Notes: generated by a model from the sequence alone, not told the origin. DNA of 64,000 nucleotides from RBG-16-64-43 sp964353865 (GCA_964353865.1 CAYGXJ010000081.1:8052-72051); one strand, 5' to 3'. Counted from the first letter of the stretch, positions 8,600 to 19,170 are shown. Made by a program: numbers and translations.

Positions 8600-9253
8600 C
8601 TAGTGTTTGACGCCCCCGCGCTTCTCCAGCTGGCGCACAACCATGACCACTCGCCCGCGAATCTCCACCTGCTCCAGATTGTCGACGAATATCGGGTTCA
8701 TCTGGGGGTTGGCCGGCTGAAGGCGCACCCGCCCGTCCTCGTAGAAGAAGTACTTGAGCGTCGTTTCGTCGCGGTCCTTCAACCACACGGCCACCATCTC
8801 GCCGTTGCGGGCCTGCTGCTGGGGTTTGAGGATGACGTAGTCCCCGTCGTGGACCATGGCGTCGATCATCGAATCGCCGCGCACGATCAGCGCGAACAAA
8901 TCCCGGTCTCGCGGCAGCAGGTCGCGCGAGATGGCCAACGCTTCGTCGGCGCCAAACAGCGGCTCGGTCACGCCGGGGACGGGCATCGGCTCGCCGGCAG
9001 CAATGTAGCCCCACACGCGGATCGAGCGCAGTTGCGGCGTATGCGGGCGAATGCCACGGGCCACCCGCGGATCCCGATCCAGAATGCCCTCGCGCTGCAG
9101 GCGCTCCAGGTTATAGCGCACCACCGAGAGTGAGGGGATGCCGACCTTCTTCATGATCTCGCGGTAGGAGGGGGCATACCCGTGCTCGGCGAAGTATTCC
9201 TCGATGTACTTTTTCATCTCGGCCTGGCGGGCCGTCAGATTGCCCTCGCCCAT
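8600..9253 (-). CDS. lexA: LexA SOS repressor
   Basis: The transcriptional repressor of the DNA-damage response, inactivated by RecA-stimulated self-cleavage. The N-terminal winged helix (about 5-68) reads 'NLTARQAEMKKYIEEYFAEH' and 'PSYREIMKKVGIPSLSVV'. The cleavage site is Ala86-Gly87 in 'IAAGEP'; Ser128 ('RGDSMI') and Lys167 ('TTLKYF') form the dyad. The 217 residues match the family. The start at 9253 is fixed by GGGGAGGT just upstream; the upstream open frame is leader RNA. A Bacillus-type LexA box lies within its own promoter, implying autoregulation. A strong hairpin ends the gene. Confidence 0.95.
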   Translation of the reverse strand: MGEGNLTARQAEMKKYIEEYFAEHGYAPSYREIMKKVGIPSLSVVRYNLERLQREGILDRDPRVARGIRPHTPQLRSIRVWGYIAAGEPMPVPGVTEPLFGADEALAISRDLLPRDRDLFALIVRGDSMIDAMVHDGDYVILKPQQQARNGEMVAVWLKDRDETTLKYFFYEDGRVRLQPANPQMNPIFVDNLEQVEIRGRVVMVVRQLEKRGGVKH

Positions 9254-9275
9254 GGTGACCTCCCCAGGCGCCTGA

Positions 9276-9299
9276 CCGCCTCCGTGTTCCCGGAGGCGG
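9276..9299 (-). other. Hairpin in the lexA mRNA leader
   Basis: A perfect 9-bp inverted repeat (CCGCCTCCG with its complement) around a 6-nt loop, 23 nt upstream of the lexA start codon within the roughly 120-nt leader. No U-tract follows, so it is not a terminator. It may affect translation or RNA stability. Confidence 0.4.
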
Positions 9300-9379
9300 A
9301 CCGGACGCTTCGCGAACTGCATCCCGCTTCCCATCCGTCTGGCAAGCGGCCGCAACCCGGACATCGGCAGGTTTTCCAC

Positions 9380-9408
9380 ATGCTACACGAACATCTGTTC
9401 TGTGTCAA
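9380..9408 (-). promoter_or_regulatory. lexA promoter
   Basis: On the minus strand, TTGACA (complement of 9403-9408) is separated by exactly 17 bp from TAGCAT (complement of 9380-9385). It directs lexA, with a start near 9373 and a leader of about 120 nt. Confidence 0.8.
9388..9401 (-). promoter_or_regulatory. LexA (SOS) box, Bacillus type
   Basis: CGAACATCTGTTCT contains the palindromic half-sites GAAC and GTTC at 4-bp spacing, matching the known CGAAC-N4-GTTCG operator of Bacillus and other non-proteobacterial LexA. It lies entirely in the -35/-10 spacer, so a bound dimer would block RNA polymerase. Confidence 0.82.
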
Positions 9409-9453
9409 GGGAGAAGTCGTTCGCCCGGCAAGAGGGCCGGATTCCGCTCGCGC

Positions 9454-10536
9454 CTACTGTTCTTCGCCTGTTTCGGGGTTGACGCCGATCTGCAGATCAC
9501 CCGCGGCCAGCCGCCCCATCATCTCCTGCAGGTTGGCGTGCAGCCCGGGAGTGATCCACGGCGTGGAGGAGGGAGCGTAGCCTAGCCCCCCGTTTTCGAT
9601 CGCGTAGACCAGCGGCTCACCAAACACCGCCCCCGCCAGGAAGCGCGGCAGCGCTTCGGTCACAAGCAGCTCAGGATGCACCTGAACCTCGCCTAAGAAG
9701 TTCCCCGCCGCGTCCGGCTGGCTGCTCAGCACATGTGCGCCGAAGCCCGCCCGCGAACCCGCCACGCGCACCGGACGAGTAGCGAGCGCCAGAAGCGCGC
9801 CATCGCCTGCCGGGCTAGGGAATGCGCCTGCGGTATCAACGTAGCGCGCCAGCAGCAGCTCGGCCACGGCCGCTCCAGCTTCGACGCTTGCCCCCTCGGC
9901 CACGCTCTCTTCGAACACCCAGCACAACGGGCAGGTGAAGCGCACACCATGAATGAAGGCGTTGCGGACCAACGTGCCGCGCACGCTGCCCGGCTCGCCT
10001 ATCCACCCCACGCGATTGTTGGTATTGGCGATGCCCACCAGCGCCCCGGCCAGGAACGCCGCCTCGTCTTCTCGCACGCGCGGACCGATCACCAGCAGGT
10101 TATTGCTCGGCTGCGTGTCCGCCTCGTCAATCGCCACCAGGTGAAGGTCCGGGTGCGCCACAGCGGCCTGCGTGATGGGTGCGCCCAACCCGGTCGCGAC
10201 ACTGACCACCAGCATCGGCTCTTCAGCCAGCGCCTGTTCCAGGATCTCCACGCCCGCGGCCAGCCGCGTCAGGTTCCAGCCCTTCTCGCGAGCCATCGCC
10301 TCCAGCGCCGCCTGCACTGCCAGGTGGGCCGGGTTCACATCATCGGAGGAGGTCAGGAGGAGGACGGACGGTACGGCGGGTGCGGTGGGAGCGGGCGTGA
10401 CACTCGGTACGCTGGCGATTTCGGGCGAGGGCGAGGCCGCGGGCTCGCGTCCGGTCGCCGTGCACGCCGTGAGGGCGATCACGACGGCCACCCCGGCCAG
10501 CGCGATCGCGCACGGTGCGCGCCTACTCCTCGTCAT
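9454..10536 (-). CDS. Bmp-family (purine/nucleoside-type) substrate-binding lipoprotein
   Basis: A 360-residue extracytoplasmic lipoprotein related to the basic membrane protein (BMP/Med) binding proteins. The signal peptide ends in the lipobox 'ALTAC' (Cys25), followed by a Ser/Pro/Thr-rich linker. The periplasmic-binding fold then runs from 'VPSVLLLTSSDDVN'. 'DPLHLVAIDE'-like and 'VGWIGEPGSVRGTLVRNAFIHG' segments fit the two-lobed fold. No permease or ATPase gene is adjacent. The start is placed at Met-Thr-Arg-Ser, inside the last codons of ftsK (14-bp overlap), implying translational coupling. The ligand is unknown. Confidence 0.7.
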   Translation of the reverse strand: MTRSRRAPCAIALAGVAVVIALTACTATGREPAASPSPEIASVPSVTPAPTAPAVPSVLLLTSSDDVNPAHLAVQAALEAMAREKGWNLTRLAAGVEILEQALAEEPMLVVSVATGLGAPITQAAVAHPDLHLVAIDEADTQPSNNLLVIGPRVREDEAAFLAGALVGIANTNNRVGWIGEPGSVRGTLVRNAFIHGVRFTCPLCWVFEESVAEGASVEAGAAVAELLLARYVDTAGAFPSPAGDGALLALATRPVRVAGSRAGFGAHVLSSQPDAAGNFLGEVQVHPELLVTEALPRFLAGAVFGEPLVYAIENGGLGYAPSSTPWITPGLHANLQEMMGRLAAGDLQIGVNPETGEEQ

Positions 10537-12916
10537 CCTCGTCCTCGGGGCCTTGGCTCCCCTCCTCGCCGTAATCGATGACTTCGCGCGGCTGGGCCCC
10601 CGGCTGCGGCGGGCCGATGATTCCACGCTCCTCGAGCGCATCCATCATGCGTGCCGCGCGCGTGTAGCCGATGCGGAAGTGGCGCTGCAAGCGCGTGGTG
10701 GAGGCCTTGCGCCACTGGCGCACGATGTGGATGGCCTTTTCCAGCAGCGCGTCCTCGCCCTCGCCCCTAGCGGGCGTCTCATCCCACAAGGGCACCTGCT
10801 CCAGATGCGCGTCCGGGGGGAAGGCGTTCGGCGCGCGATCGACGGCCAGACCGTCCTCCGCCTCGGGCGCGAACTCGCGCCGCGCCTCGGCGAGCTGCGC
10901 CTGGCGCGCCTGGTTGGATGACCGCCAATAGTTGACCAGATGAACCAGCTCGGCCTCCGAAACGTACGCGCCCTGAAGGCGCACCGGCGCCGGCGAGTCG
11001 GGTGCTTGGAACAGCATGTCGCCGCGGCCGAGCAGCCGCTCGGCACCCGGCTGGTCGAGCACCACGCGGCTGTCGACCATCGAGGCCACGGCGAATGAGA
11101 TGCGCGCCGGGAAGTTGGCTTTGATCAGGCCGGTCAGCACGTCCACCGACGGGCGCTGGGTCGCAATGACCAGATGAATGCCGGTCGCGCGCGAAAGTTG
11201 TGCCAGGCGGGTGAGGATGCGCTCGGTTTCATCCGGCGCCATCAGCATCAGGTCGGCCAACTCATCGATCACCACCACCCAGGAGGGCAAGTGCTTCTCG
11301 CCCAGGTTGGCGGCTTTCGAGTTGAAGTCGTCCAGGTTGCGCGCGCCCACCTTCGCGAAGCGCCGGTAGCGTTCGTCCATTTCGCGCGTGACCCATTGCA
11401 GCGCCGCCACCACCCGTTCGAGTTCGACGATCACCGGCGCGAGCAGATGCGGGATGCCGTTGTAGGAGGTCAGTTCCACGCGCTTCGGGTCGACCATCAG
11501 GAAGCGCAGTGTGTCGGGCGTGTTATGCAATAGGAAGCAGCTGATGAGCGCGTTGACACACACCGACTTCCCCGAGCCGGTCGTGCCGGCAATCAGCAGG
11601 TGCGGCATGGTTGCCAAGTCGCCCACCACCGGATGTCCCGATACGTCCTGACCGAGGGCAAAGCGCAGCGGGGAGCTCTTCTTGTGGAAGGCCTCCGATT
11701 CGACGACGTCGCGCAGGCTCACCAGCGAAATCTCGTTGTTGGGCACCTCGATCCCTACGTATCCCTTGCCCGGAACCGGAGTCTGCAGGCGGATGGAAGG
11801 CGCGGCCAGCGCCAGCGCCAAGTCGTCGGCCAGGGCCCCGATCTTGCTCACCTTCACCCGAGTGCGTTTTCCGCCGCGCACCTCGACAAAATCGGGTTCG
11901 ACGCCGAATTCGGTGATGGTCGGGCCGCGATTGACCTCGACCACGCGCACCGGAGCGCCGAAGGAAGCCAACGTTTCCTCGATCAGACGCGCGCGCTGGC
12001 GGTCGAAATCGTCGCTGGCGGAAGCCTCCACGCCCGGGTTGAGCATCTGCGTCACGTCCGGTAAATTCCACGGAGGCAATTCGGGCACGCCGATGACGCG
12101 TGACGGGAGGTCGGGCGCAGGCTGCTGGGCCGGTCGAGCTTCGGGTGGTTTGGCGGGGGACTCCTCCGCCCGGGCCGACCCCCCACGCGCAGGGTGTACC
12201 TCAGGAGTTGCCGCACGCGTTGCGCGCGACGGCGCCGACGGCGCCGACGGCGAGGGCAGGGACGACGAGGGCTGCGACATTCGCTCGCGCAACCCGGAAG
12301 TGCGTGCCCCAATCCAGCGGCCTGCTCGAGCCAGGGCACGCAAAATATCCGTCAGCGAAATACGCAGCGCGAGGATCAGCCCGACCAGGAACCAGGCCAC
12401 CAAGACGAAGATCGTCCCCGGCCAATCGAGGAGTCGCAGCAACGCCACGAGCAGCAATGCGCCGGCGTATCCGCCGCCTCGCCCGGCCTCGGCATGCTCC
12501 AGGAAAGTCGCTGTGCCGAACGCATCGAGCACGGCGTGGAAGACAGTCAGGAGATTGAAGTAGAGCAGGCCCCCACCCAGCACACGGCCTGTTCCCGGAT
12601 GCGGCAGGGAGTCGCGGAACTGGCGCAGGATGAGCCAGGCGCCGAGCGCCACGACAACCAGCGGGACGACGTAGGCCCCCCACCCGAAGCCCTGACGGAT
12701 AAGGAAGGTCAGCTTGTAGGTGAGCGACCCCGGCGTGGCGGCAATCAGCCCGAGCAGCGCGATGCCACCCAGCGCGACCAGGACGAAACCGAGGATGTCC
12801 AGGCGGCGGTCGAGAGCCGAAACGCTGCCATTTGAGCTACCTCGGGATGGTGAAGCGCCTCGGCGCGAGGGCGCCGAGATGCGCTTGGCCTTGCCACGAT
12901 TGGAAGATGTGCCCAC
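10523..12916 (-). CDS. ftsK: DNA translocase FtsK/SpoIIIE
   Basis: A 797-residue septal DNA pump that clears chromosomal DNA at division. About four membrane helices (about 40-185) are followed by a Ser/Pro/Ala-rich linker (about 210-280). The motor has Walker A 'AGTTGSGKS' (443-451) and Walker B 'VVVIDELADLML' (Asp551-Glu552). 'ATQRPSVDVLTGLIKANFP' and a C-terminal gamma winged helix (about 725-775, 'RLQRHFRIGYTRAARMMDAL') complete it. The start is a GTG. The protein ends in an acidic tail that overlaps the next gene. A TATAAT lies 46 bp upstream, divergent from the next gene. Confidence 0.95.
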   Translation of the reverse strand: MGTSSNRGKAKRISAPSRRGASPSRGSSNGSVSALDRRLDILGFVLVALGGIALLGLIAATPGSLTYKLTFLIRQGFGWGAYVVPLVVVALGAWLILRQFRDSLPHPGTGRVLGGGLLYFNLLTVFHAVLDAFGTATFLEHAEAGRGGGYAGALLLVALLRLLDWPGTIFVLVAWFLVGLILALRISLTDILRALARAGRWIGARTSGLRERMSQPSSSLPSPSAPSAPSRATRAATPEVHPARGGSARAEESPAKPPEARPAQQPAPDLPSRVIGVPELPPWNLPDVTQMLNPGVEASASDDFDRQRARLIEETLASFGAPVRVVEVNRGPTITEFGVEPDFVEVRGGKRTRVKVSKIGALADDLALALAAPSIRLQTPVPGKGYVGIEVPNNEISLVSLRDVVESEAFHKKSSPLRFALGQDVSGHPVVGDLATMPHLLIAGTTGSGKSVCVNALISCFLLHNTPDTLRFLMVDPKRVELTSYNGIPHLLAPVIVELERVVAALQWVTREMDERYRRFAKVGARNLDDFNSKAANLGEKHLPSWVVVIDELADLMLMAPDETERILTRLAQLSRATGIHLVIATQRPSVDVLTGLIKANFPARISFAVASMVDSRVVLDQPGAERLLGRGDMLFQAPDSPAPVRLQGAYVSEAELVHLVNYWRSSNQARQAQLAEARREFAPEAEDGLAVDRAPNAFPPDAHLEQVPLWDETPARGEGEDALLEKAIHIVRQWRKASTTRLQRHFRIGYTRAARMMDALEERGIIGPPQPGAQPREVIDYGEEGSQGPEDEDDEE

Positions 12917-12962
12917 TGGGGGTCAGGGTCCGAAGGGCGTCTCGTGCATCTTGAGGCGGCAG

Positions 12963-12968
12963 ATTATA
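12963..12968 (-). promoter_or_regulatory. Predicted -10 box of ftsK
   Basis: An exact minus-strand TATAAT 46 bp before the GTG start codon of ftsK; the -35 region is not clear. Confidence 0.4.
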
Positions 12969-13061
12969 GCACAGCGATAATGCCCGTCCGTGGCATACGG
13001 TGGCGATGCTGCGCAGACTGCGCGACCAGGCCGCGTTGTATCTCCGCGCGAGTCGCCATGC

Positions 13062-13067
13062 TACAAT
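13062..13067 (+). promoter_or_regulatory. Possible -10 box of the cNMP-binding membrane protein gene
   Basis: TACAAT on the plus strand about 68 bp before the proposed ATG. The -35 candidate TTGTAT is 20 bp upstream, longer than ideal. Confidence 0.3.
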
Positions 13068-13134
13068 AATCGCGTCGCCGGATGAGCAGCGCGCCGCGGG
13101 CATCACCCCCTCGGCCCTTCGAACCTGCGGCGCG

Positions 13135-14778
13135 ATGGATGCCCGACCTCACGGATTGGCCACGTTCATGATGCCGCAACCCTCTCCGCCCACGCTCATC
13201 GACACCGCTTACCTCTTGCGCGCGCTCAGCCCGCAAGAGCGCGCGGAGGTTGGCCGCTTCTTCGTCGAAGAACGCGTGGCGGGCGGCGAGATCATTCTCG
13301 AGGCGGGGCAGCCGGGCGTGGGCCTGTGCTTGATCGCCAGCGGTGCGGTGCGAGTGATGGGGCCGCCGCGCAAAGCTCGCCGCAGCATGTTGCTTGGCGA
13401 GGGCGACCACTTGGGCGAGGCGGCGCTTGTGCGCCAGGCAGAGCCTTTCACAGCCGTTGCCGAATCGCCCGTGACGCTGCTGCGTTTGCCCACAGCCCAT
13501 TCCGCCTCACTGCTCACGCGCGCCGCGTACTTGCGACCCAGCGTGCGGCTGGCCCTGGCCAGCCGCCGGCTGGCGCTCAGCCAGGATTGGGAATGGCGTG
13601 GCGCCGAAGAAGCCATTCACCTGGTCACACGCCGGTCGAAGACCGTGCTGGCCTTCTCGCTCATCCTGCCCTCGACGATCGCAATGCTCAGCCTGAGCGC
13701 GCTGGCGATGATGTTGCTTTGGCAGGATGCTCCGGGGTTGTTGCCGCTGCCGCTGGCCGGGCTGGGTGTAGCCCTGCTCAGCGGCGGCTGGGCCGTGTGG
13801 GATTGGCTCAACGACCTCTTCCTGGCGACGAATCAGCGCCTGATCGTGATCGAGCGCCTGCCGCTTATATATGAAGACCGCACCGAAGCCCCACTGCGCA
13901 CGCTGCTCTCGGTCGAGGTGGACTCCTCGGCCATCAAGCACTGGCTGGGTTTTGGCAGCGTGGTAGCGCGCACCTTTACCCGGCCTGTAATTCTGCCCGA
14001 CGTGCCGGAACCTTACCGTCTGGCGCAATGGATCGAGGCGCTGGGCGATCAATTGCGCGCACGCCAGGAGCGAATGCAGCGGGCGGAGATCGAATCGGCC
14101 ATCGGCCAGCGTTTGGATCCCTCGCTTTCCGAAAGCGAGACCACCGGGCAAGCTGCTGCGGCTGGCAAATCCGGCGCGAAGGGGTTGGACATGCGGGTCG
14201 AGAGTGGCGATCGCATCATCTACCGCAAAGACGCCTACTTCCTGGTCAACGATCTGGCCATGCCGCTCGCGGTGCTGGTGATGGGCGGCGTGTTGCTCGT
14301 GCTCGAGGCCTCCGGCTCGCTGCCCTTTGCAGGTTGGATTCCCTGGGTGGTCGCCGGCGCGCTTCTGGCGGCCGGCCTCGGCTGGGGCGCCTACGAAGTG
14401 ATCGACTGGGCCAACGATCTCTATATGGTCACGCCTGACCAGATCATCGCCCTGCATCGCACGCCCCTCGGGCGCGAAGACCGCCGCGCTGCCTCGCTCG
14501 GCAATATCCTCAGCCTGGAGTACGACCGCCCCGGCCTGATGGCGCGCCTGATGAACTTCGGCAACGTAATCGTCACCGTGGGCAACGTTTCGTTCGTCTT
14601 CGACCGCGTGCACGATCCGGTCGGGGTCCAAGAGGATATCTACCGCCGCATGGAGGCGCATCGCGCACGGCGCGAACTGACGGACCGTCAGACGCGCGGC
14701 GAAGAAATCGCCGAGTGGCTGGATGCGTATCATCACGTGACGCAGAAGAAGCCGAACCCACCAGGTGGGAGAGAATAG
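13135..14778 (+). CDS. Cyclic-nucleotide-binding membrane protein with two bacterial PH-like domains
   Basis: A 547-residue protein with an unusual architecture. An N-terminal cNMP-binding beta-roll (about 25-140) contains 'GGEIILEAGQPGVGLCLIASG' and 'LLGEGDHLGEAALV'. Two similar units follow, each with a hydrophobic hairpin and a bPH2/DUF304-like domain: 'WDWLNDLFLATNQRLIVIERL' in the first and 'IDWANDLYMVTPDQIIALHRT' in the second. The repeat implies internal duplication. It likely senses a nucleotide at the inner membrane face, which is inference. Start choice is uncertain (ATG at 13135, or 13168/13171). The stop is 2 bp before def, so they are cotranscribed. Confidence 0.75.
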   Translation: MDARPHGLATFMMPQPSPPTLIDTAYLLRALSPQERAEVGRFFVEERVAGGEIILEAGQPGVGLCLIASGAVRVMGPPRKARRSMLLGEGDHLGEAALVRQAEPFTAVAESPVTLLRLPTAHSASLLTRAAYLRPSVRLALASRRLALSQDWEWRGAEEAIHLVTRRSKTVLAFSLILPSTIAMLSLSALAMMLLWQDAPGLLPLPLAGLGVALLSGGWAVWDWLNDLFLATNQRLIVIERLPLIYEDRTEAPLRTLLSVEVDSSAIKHWLGFGSVVARTFTRPVILPDVPEPYRLAQWIEALGDQLRARQERMQRAEIESAIGQRLDPSLSESETTGQAAAAGKSGAKGLDMRVESGDRIIYRKDAYFLVNDLAMPLAVLVMGGVLLVLEASGSLPFAGWIPWVVAGALLAAGLGWGAYEVIDWANDLYMVTPDQIIALHRTPLGREDRRAASLGNILSLEYDRPGLMARLMNFGNVIVTVGNVSFVFDRVHDPVGVQEDIYRRMEAHRARRELTDRQTRGEEIAEWLDAYHHVTQKKPNPPGGRE

Positions 14779-14780
14779 GT

Positions 14781-15314
14781 ATGGCTGTGCGCGAAATCCT
14801 GACCGCAGTCCACCCCGCCCTGCGCAAGAAGGCGCGCCGAGTGGGCGAGCTGACGCCGGCGCTCGATAAGCTCATCGACGACATGATCGAGACCATGCGC
14901 GAGGCGCCCGGGGTCGGCCTGGCCGCGCCGCAGGTGGGCGTGAGCCAGCGCGTGATTGTGGTCGAGTACGCCGAGAACGAGGAGCAGGAGCAGCCGGCCT
15001 CGGGCGATAGGGCGCCTGCGCCGCGCAGACTGTTCGTCGTGATCAACCCCGAACTCGTGCGGCCAAGCGTCGAAAAGGTGACGGCCGCCGAGGGCTGCCT
15101 TTCGGTGCCCGGTTACGCCGGCGAGGTCGAGCGCTTTGCCGAGGTCTCGGTGAAGGGCCTCAACCGCCGCGGCTCGCCCTTGCGCCTGCGCGCCCGCGGC
15201 TGGCTGGCGCGCATCTTCCAGCACGAAGTGGACCATCTCGACGGCGTGCTGTACACCGACCGCGCGCAGCGGGTGTGGGCGCTCGAGAAAGAAGAGACGC
15301 TCGATAACGTGTGA
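14781..15314 (+). CDS. def: Peptide deformylase
   Basis: Removes the N-formyl group from new proteins. All three motifs are present: 'GVGLAAPQVG', 'EGCLSVP' and 'QHEVDHLDG', giving the metal ligands Cys, His and His plus the catalytic Glu. The 177 residues include a charged insertion ('EYAENEEQEQPASGDRAPAP') between the first strands, common in longer deformylases. The start ATG follows GGGAGAG and lies 2 bp after the preceding stop codon. A hairpin at 15339-15360 separates it from convergent rpoD. Confidence 0.95.
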   Translation: MAVREILTAVHPALRKKARRVGELTPALDKLIDDMIETMREAPGVGLAAPQVGVSQRVIVVEYAENEEQEQPASGDRAPAPRRLFVVINPELVRPSVEKVTAAEGCLSVPGYAGEVERFAEVSVKGLNRRGSPLRLRARGWLARIFQHEVDHLDGVLYTDRAQRVWALEKEETLDNV

Positions 15315-15338
15315 GGCCAGTGCTACTCAGAAAGCGCA

Positions 15339-15360
15339 GCGCCAGGCATTCGCCTGGCGC
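15339..15360. terminator. Hairpin between convergent def and rpoD
   Basis: A perfect 9-bp inverted repeat (GCGCCAGGC) with a 4-nt loop. The tails are only weakly U-rich, so it may work as a bidirectional or partial terminator. Confidence 0.5.
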
Positions 15361-15393
15361 GGATGATTCCCCGAACGCTATGAGCTGACGGGT

Positions 15394-17043
<1,650 letters not shown>

Positions 17044-19023
17044 TCAGAATGCCTCCAGCCCGCCCTCACGGGATGCGGGCCGCGTCGTGGGCAGCGCGGG
17101 CAGGCCTCGAGCCAGGGCGACATCGATTCGTAGGATGTTTTCGCTAATTGCGTTCATACGTTCCAGCGGCGCCTCGCCCGGCTCCGTTGCGGCCGACGGC
17201 ACACCGCTCTCTTCCGGCTGGGCTTCCTTCTCGAGAATGTAAAAACGCAACTCGCCCAGCTTGCGCTCCAGCGCCTGCCGCCGCAGGCGCAGGAGACCTC
17301 CCAGCACATCATCCGCATCAGCCTCTTCGCCGGCCTGGAAGCGCTCGAGACTCGCGCGGGCTGCGGCCAGCGCCTCAGGCGCTTCTTGCGCGGCATGCGT
17401 TTCGATGAAGATGGCCGGGTCGGTTTCCTCCTGAGAGAGCGAGCGCTGGATGATCTCAAGCAGCCACTGACTCTCGGAGGTGGTGAGATCCTCTGGCCCG
17501 GGCCGCGCCAGCCCCAGTTCACCGAAGATGCGGTTGGCTCGAAACAGCAGCAGCGGTTGGCGCACAAGCGCTCCCAGGCAGAAGGCCTCGCGGCTGGAGG
17601 CCTTGGCCGCCATCCCCGCCGCCGGTGCGGCGGGCGCCGAGGGGGCCTCGCCGCGGCCGCCGCGCATCGTACTGCGGCGAGTCGGGCGCCGCCCGGGCGC
17701 AGCCTGCAGCGACGCCAACTCCACCCGCAGCAATCGCGCCAGCTGCTGGCGATAAGCATCTCGCTCCACCGGGTCGGCGACGTCTTCAATGAGCGGCAGG
17801 ATGCGCGCCGCGACGTCCGCCTTGACCTTGGCCTCATTCAGGTTTCTGCCCTGGGTAATGACTCCCAGCACGTGCTCCACGACCGGCCGCGCCTCGGCAA
17901 TGCGCTGGCGCCAGGCCTCACGGTCTTGCAGGATGAGTTCATCCGGATCGAGCCCGGCCGGCAACGTCGCCACACGCAGGTCGGCTTGCAGCCTTCCTTC
18001 GAAACGGACCAATCCGCGCGCATCGAAGACGGGCTCGCCTTCGCGCTCGAGCGTCTCACGCGCCAGATCAAGCCCGCGCAGGGCGGCCGCATCGCCAGCC
18101 GAATCGGCGTCCAGTGCCAGGACAATGCGTCGCGCATGGCGCTTGAGCATGCGCAGCTGGGCTTCGGTGAGGGCCGTGCCCATCGGCGAGACCACGTTGA
18201 GGAAGCCGGCCTGATGCGCAGTCATCACGTCCAGATAGCCCTCGACAATGACTGCCTCCTCCTGGGCGCGGATGGCGCGCGCGGCACGATCCAGCCCGTA
18301 CAACAGGTGACCCTTATCAAACATCGGCGATTGGGGCGAATTGAGGAACTTGGGCACGTCGTTGGGATCGACGATACGCGCACCGAAGCCGCACATCCGC
18401 CCGCGGTTATCCCGGATGGGGATGGTGATGCGGTTGTGGAAGCGGTCGCGCAGCCCGCCCCCCTCGGGCGTGACCACCACCCCGGCCTGCTGTAGATCGT
18501 CGTCGGTGTAGCCCTTGCCGCGAAAATAGGACAGACCGTGATCGCGCCCGGCCGGGGCCAGCCCGACCTGGAAGGCTTCCAGGGTCTCGTCCGCGAGACC
18601 GCGCCCGTGCAGGTAATCCCTCACCGTGGCACCGGCGGTGGAGGTAAGCAAGTAGTTGCGATAGTAGGTGGCGGCCAGTTCCAAGAGGCCGCGAAGATGC
18701 TCGTAGGTTTCCTCCGCCCGCTGCTCGTCGGCCGAGCGCGGATGAAGTTCGATACCGGCGCGCGCCGCAAGCTGGCGCAGCGCCTCGGGGAAATCCCAGC
18801 CCTCTTTCTTCATGACGAACTTAAAGAGGTCGCCGCCTTCGTTGCACGCGCCGAAGCAGCGCCAGGTGCCGCTGTCGGGGAAGACCACAAAGGCCGGAGT
18901 GTGAACGTTGGGGTGAAAGGGACAGAAGCCGATGTAGTTCTTGCCGGTGCGCCGCAGTCGGACGCTCTCGCTCACCAGCTCGACGATGTCCAGGCGTGCC
19001 TTGATGTCATCAACGGCGCTCAT
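17044..19023 (-). CDS. dnaG: DNA primase
   Basis: Synthesises RNA primers at the replication fork. The N-terminal CHC2 zinc domain shows Cys34, His37, Cys56 and Cys60 ('GFCPFHPN' to 'WRCFGACNEGG'). The core has 'HNRITIPIRDNRGRMCGFGAR', and the TOPRIM domain has 'EEAVIVEGYLDVMTAHQAG' and 'VLALDADSAGDAA'. A helicase-interaction region ends the 659-residue protein. The start is Met-Ser-Ala-Val-Asp with AGAGAGAG upstream, not the upstream frame, which lacks primase similarity. A TATAAT lies about 29 bp upstream. Confidence 0.96.
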   Translation of the reverse strand: MSAVDDIKARLDIVELVSESVRLRRTGKNYIGFCPFHPNVHTPAFVVFPDSGTWRCFGACNEGGDLFKFVMKKEGWDFPEALRQLAARAGIELHPRSADEQRAEETYEHLRGLLELAATYYRNYLLTSTAGATVRDYLHGRGLADETLEAFQVGLAPAGRDHGLSYFRGKGYTDDDLQQAGVVVTPEGGGLRDRFHNRITIPIRDNRGRMCGFGARIVDPNDVPKFLNSPQSPMFDKGHLLYGLDRAARAIRAQEEAVIVEGYLDVMTAHQAGFLNVVSPMGTALTEAQLRMLKRHARRIVLALDADSAGDAAALRGLDLARETLEREGEPVFDARGLVRFEGRLQADLRVATLPAGLDPDELILQDREAWRQRIAEARPVVEHVLGVITQGRNLNEAKVKADVAARILPLIEDVADPVERDAYRQQLARLLRVELASLQAAPGRRPTRRSTMRGGRGEAPSAPAAPAAGMAAKASSREAFCLGALVRQPLLLFRANRIFGELGLARPGPEDLTTSESQWLLEIIQRSLSQEETDPAIFIETHAAQEAPEALAAARASLERFQAGEEADADDVLGGLLRLRRQALERKLGELRFYILEKEAQPEESGVPSAATEPGEAPLERMNAISENILRIDVALARGLPALPTTRPASREGGLEAF

Positions 19024-19051
19024 CAGCTCTCTCTTGGATGATGCCCGAGGG

Positions 19052-19057
19052 ATTATA
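19052..19057 (-). promoter_or_regulatory. Predicted -10 box of the dnaG-rpoD operon
   Basis: An exact TATAAT on the minus strand about 29 bp before the dnaG ATG, giving a leader of roughly 20 nt. No clear -35. Confidence 0.45.
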
Positions 19058-19170
19058 CCCGCATCGCCAGCCGTATCGTGCACGCCCGCGAATTCCATCT
19101 GCGCACGGAATGCCAGCGGCGGCGCCTCGCGCGCCGCCGCTGGCATCGCTGCTCCACGGCCGAGGCTTCT

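Noticed and set aside
13507..14736. 409-residue minus-strand frame opposite the cNMP-binding protein gene
   Set aside because: Antisense of a well-supported gene; composition is typical of shadow frames.
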